From Asticcacaulis sp. MM231 (lineage in GTDB: Bacteria; Pseudomonadota; Alphaproteobacteria; Caulobacterales; Caulobacteraceae), in NCBI RefSeq assembly GCF_964186625.1, contig NZ_OZ075108.1, positions 2,634,501-2,698,500 on the forward strand: a stretch of DNA of 64,000 nt, given 5' to 3'. The position numbers were made by a program, and so were the translations under genes. Under the pieces are notes generated by a model. That model ran no database searches, was not told the origin of the DNA, and saw only the letters and a program-made list of their open reading frames with translations. Numbering within the stretch: the first letter of the stretch is position 1; every line of letters begins with the position of its first letter. This document shows, piece by piece, positions 63,266-64,000 of the stretch.

Positions 63266-64000
63266 ATGACCGATTTTAACGAACTGATCCGCACCCGGTT
63301 GCACGCCTTTCCGAAGCCGCACTTCCTCGGTGCCCAGGATCTTGATCCACCCGATATCGCCAACCTGCTTGATCTGGCGGACGTGTTCGTCGATCTCAAC
63401 CGGCAATCGACCAAGAAGCTTGATCTGTTGCGCGGCCGCACTCTGGTCAATATGTTCTTCGAGAACTCGACCCGCACCCAATCAAGCTTCGAGCTGGCCG
63501 GCAAGCGCCTCGGGGCCGACACCATCAATATGAGCATGAAAACCTCGTCGGTCGCCAAGGGCGAAACCCTGATCGACACCGCCGTCACGCTCAACGCCAT
63601 GAAGCCCGACCTGCTGGTGGTCCGCCACTCGGCCTCGGGTGCTGCGGCCCTTCTGGCACAGAAGGTCGGCTGCTCGGTCGTCAATGCTGGCGATGGCCAG
63701 CACCAGCACCCGACTCAGGCCCTGCTCGACATGTTGTCGATCCGTCGCGCCTTCGGTCATGTCGATGGCCTGACCATTGCGATCTGCGGCGACGTCACCC
63801 ACTCCCGCGTGGCGCGCTCAAACGTCATCCTGCTCAACGCCATGGGCGCCAATGTCCGCCTCGTCGGCCCGCCGACCCTCATTCCGGGCGATGCCGACCA
63901 GTGGGGCACCGAGGTCTATCACGACATGCGCGAAGGCATTGCCGGCGCCGACGTGGTGATGATGCTGCGCCTCCAGCTTGAGCGCATGGATGGCGCCTTT
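63266..64000 (+). CDS. pyrB: Aspartate carbamoyltransferase catalytic subunit, 5' part
   Basis: Open from the ATG at 63266 through the window end (245 codons). Carbamoyl-phosphate motif [35 protein letters not shown], the [10 protein letters not shown] loop, and the start of the Asp domain ([16 protein letters not shown]). Second step of pyrimidine synthesis, forming carbamoyl-aspartate. The C-terminal ~60 residues lie outside the window. Confidence 0.94.
   Translation, partial: MTDFNELIRTRLHAFPKPHFLGAQDLDPPDIANLLDLADVFVDLNRQSTKKLDLLRGRTLVNMFFENSTRTQSSFELAGKRLGADTINMSMKTSSVAKGETLIDTAVTLNAMKPDLLVVRHSASGAAALLAQKVGCSVVNAGDGQHQHPTQALLDMLSIRRAFGHVDGLTIAICGDVTHSRVARSNVILLNAMGANVRLVGPPTLIPGDADQWGTEVYHDMREGIAGADVVMMLRLQLERMDGAF

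Noticed and set aside
1..64000. tRNA, rRNA or riboswitches
   Set aside because: No cloverleaf, rRNA-like or known riboswitch sequence was recognised on reading either strand, but no model search could be run.

Overview
The window is chromosomal DNA of a GC-rich alphaproteobacterium, most likely of the family Caulobacteraceae (an Asticcacaulis- or Caulobacter-like organism). The grounds are the protein families present (two UrcA proteins, ileS-lspA-DUF3035, gatC-gatA, ruvX, pyrB, a large TonB receptor and an autotransporter) and GANTC sites, the motif of the CcrM methylase, at many points where two copies of a repeat disagree. The genus is inferred from gene content and was not searched.

Layout. 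1-6021 is a damaged near-copy of 24524-31019. Both carry, in the same order, a flavodoxin/FAD reductase, ApbE and a PepSY membrane protein (an overlapping operon with a Fur-box-like site), then an Lrp-type regulator, a cyanophycinase/isoaspartyl-peptidase fusion, and a divergent TonB-dependent receptor. The right copy is essentially intact. The left copy has a 473-base deletion, many 1-3 base indels, and an abrupt end inside the receptor. 6022-12783 holds small genes, a PQQ sugar dehydrogenase, ileS (split by a one-base frameshift), lspA and a DUF3035 lipoprotein. 12797-17626 is an insertion-sequence cluster: IS630, an IS701 element placed exactly at the IS630 end, a secreted methyltransferase-like gene, and an IS110 element. 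17991-23664 holds an autotransporter with an abutting atypical response regulator, and a broken GH5-like gene.

32332-38672 encodes an exported amidohydrolase, an ABC exporter, a PMT-type glycosyltransferase and a secreted intradiol dioxygenase. 38794-45987 is a compact type IV secretion operon (virB2-3-4-6-9-10-11) with no visible virB1, B5, B7, B8, virD4 or relaxase. 46218-50155 is an NHEJ cluster (Ku and LigD) with two tiny genes. 50248-64000 is mostly housekeeping: dienelactone hydrolase, DUF922 protease, topoisomerase IB, FMN reductase, RidA, OPT transporter, gatCA, two urcA genes, ruvX, an AEC transporter, a PEP-mutase-like enzyme, and the 5' part of pyrB.

The most interesting candidate system is 26873-32241. 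A single, probably periplasmic polypeptide carries both cyanophycinase and isoaspartyl dipeptidase domains. It sits beside an Lrp-type regulator and divergent from a TonB receptor, which suggests a scavenging locus for cyanophycin or isopeptides. The main caution is sequence quality. The frameshift in the essential gene ileS and the GANTC-linked discrepancies between repeat copies point to residual indel errors and perhaps a misassembled repeat, so several pseudogenes here may be artefacts.
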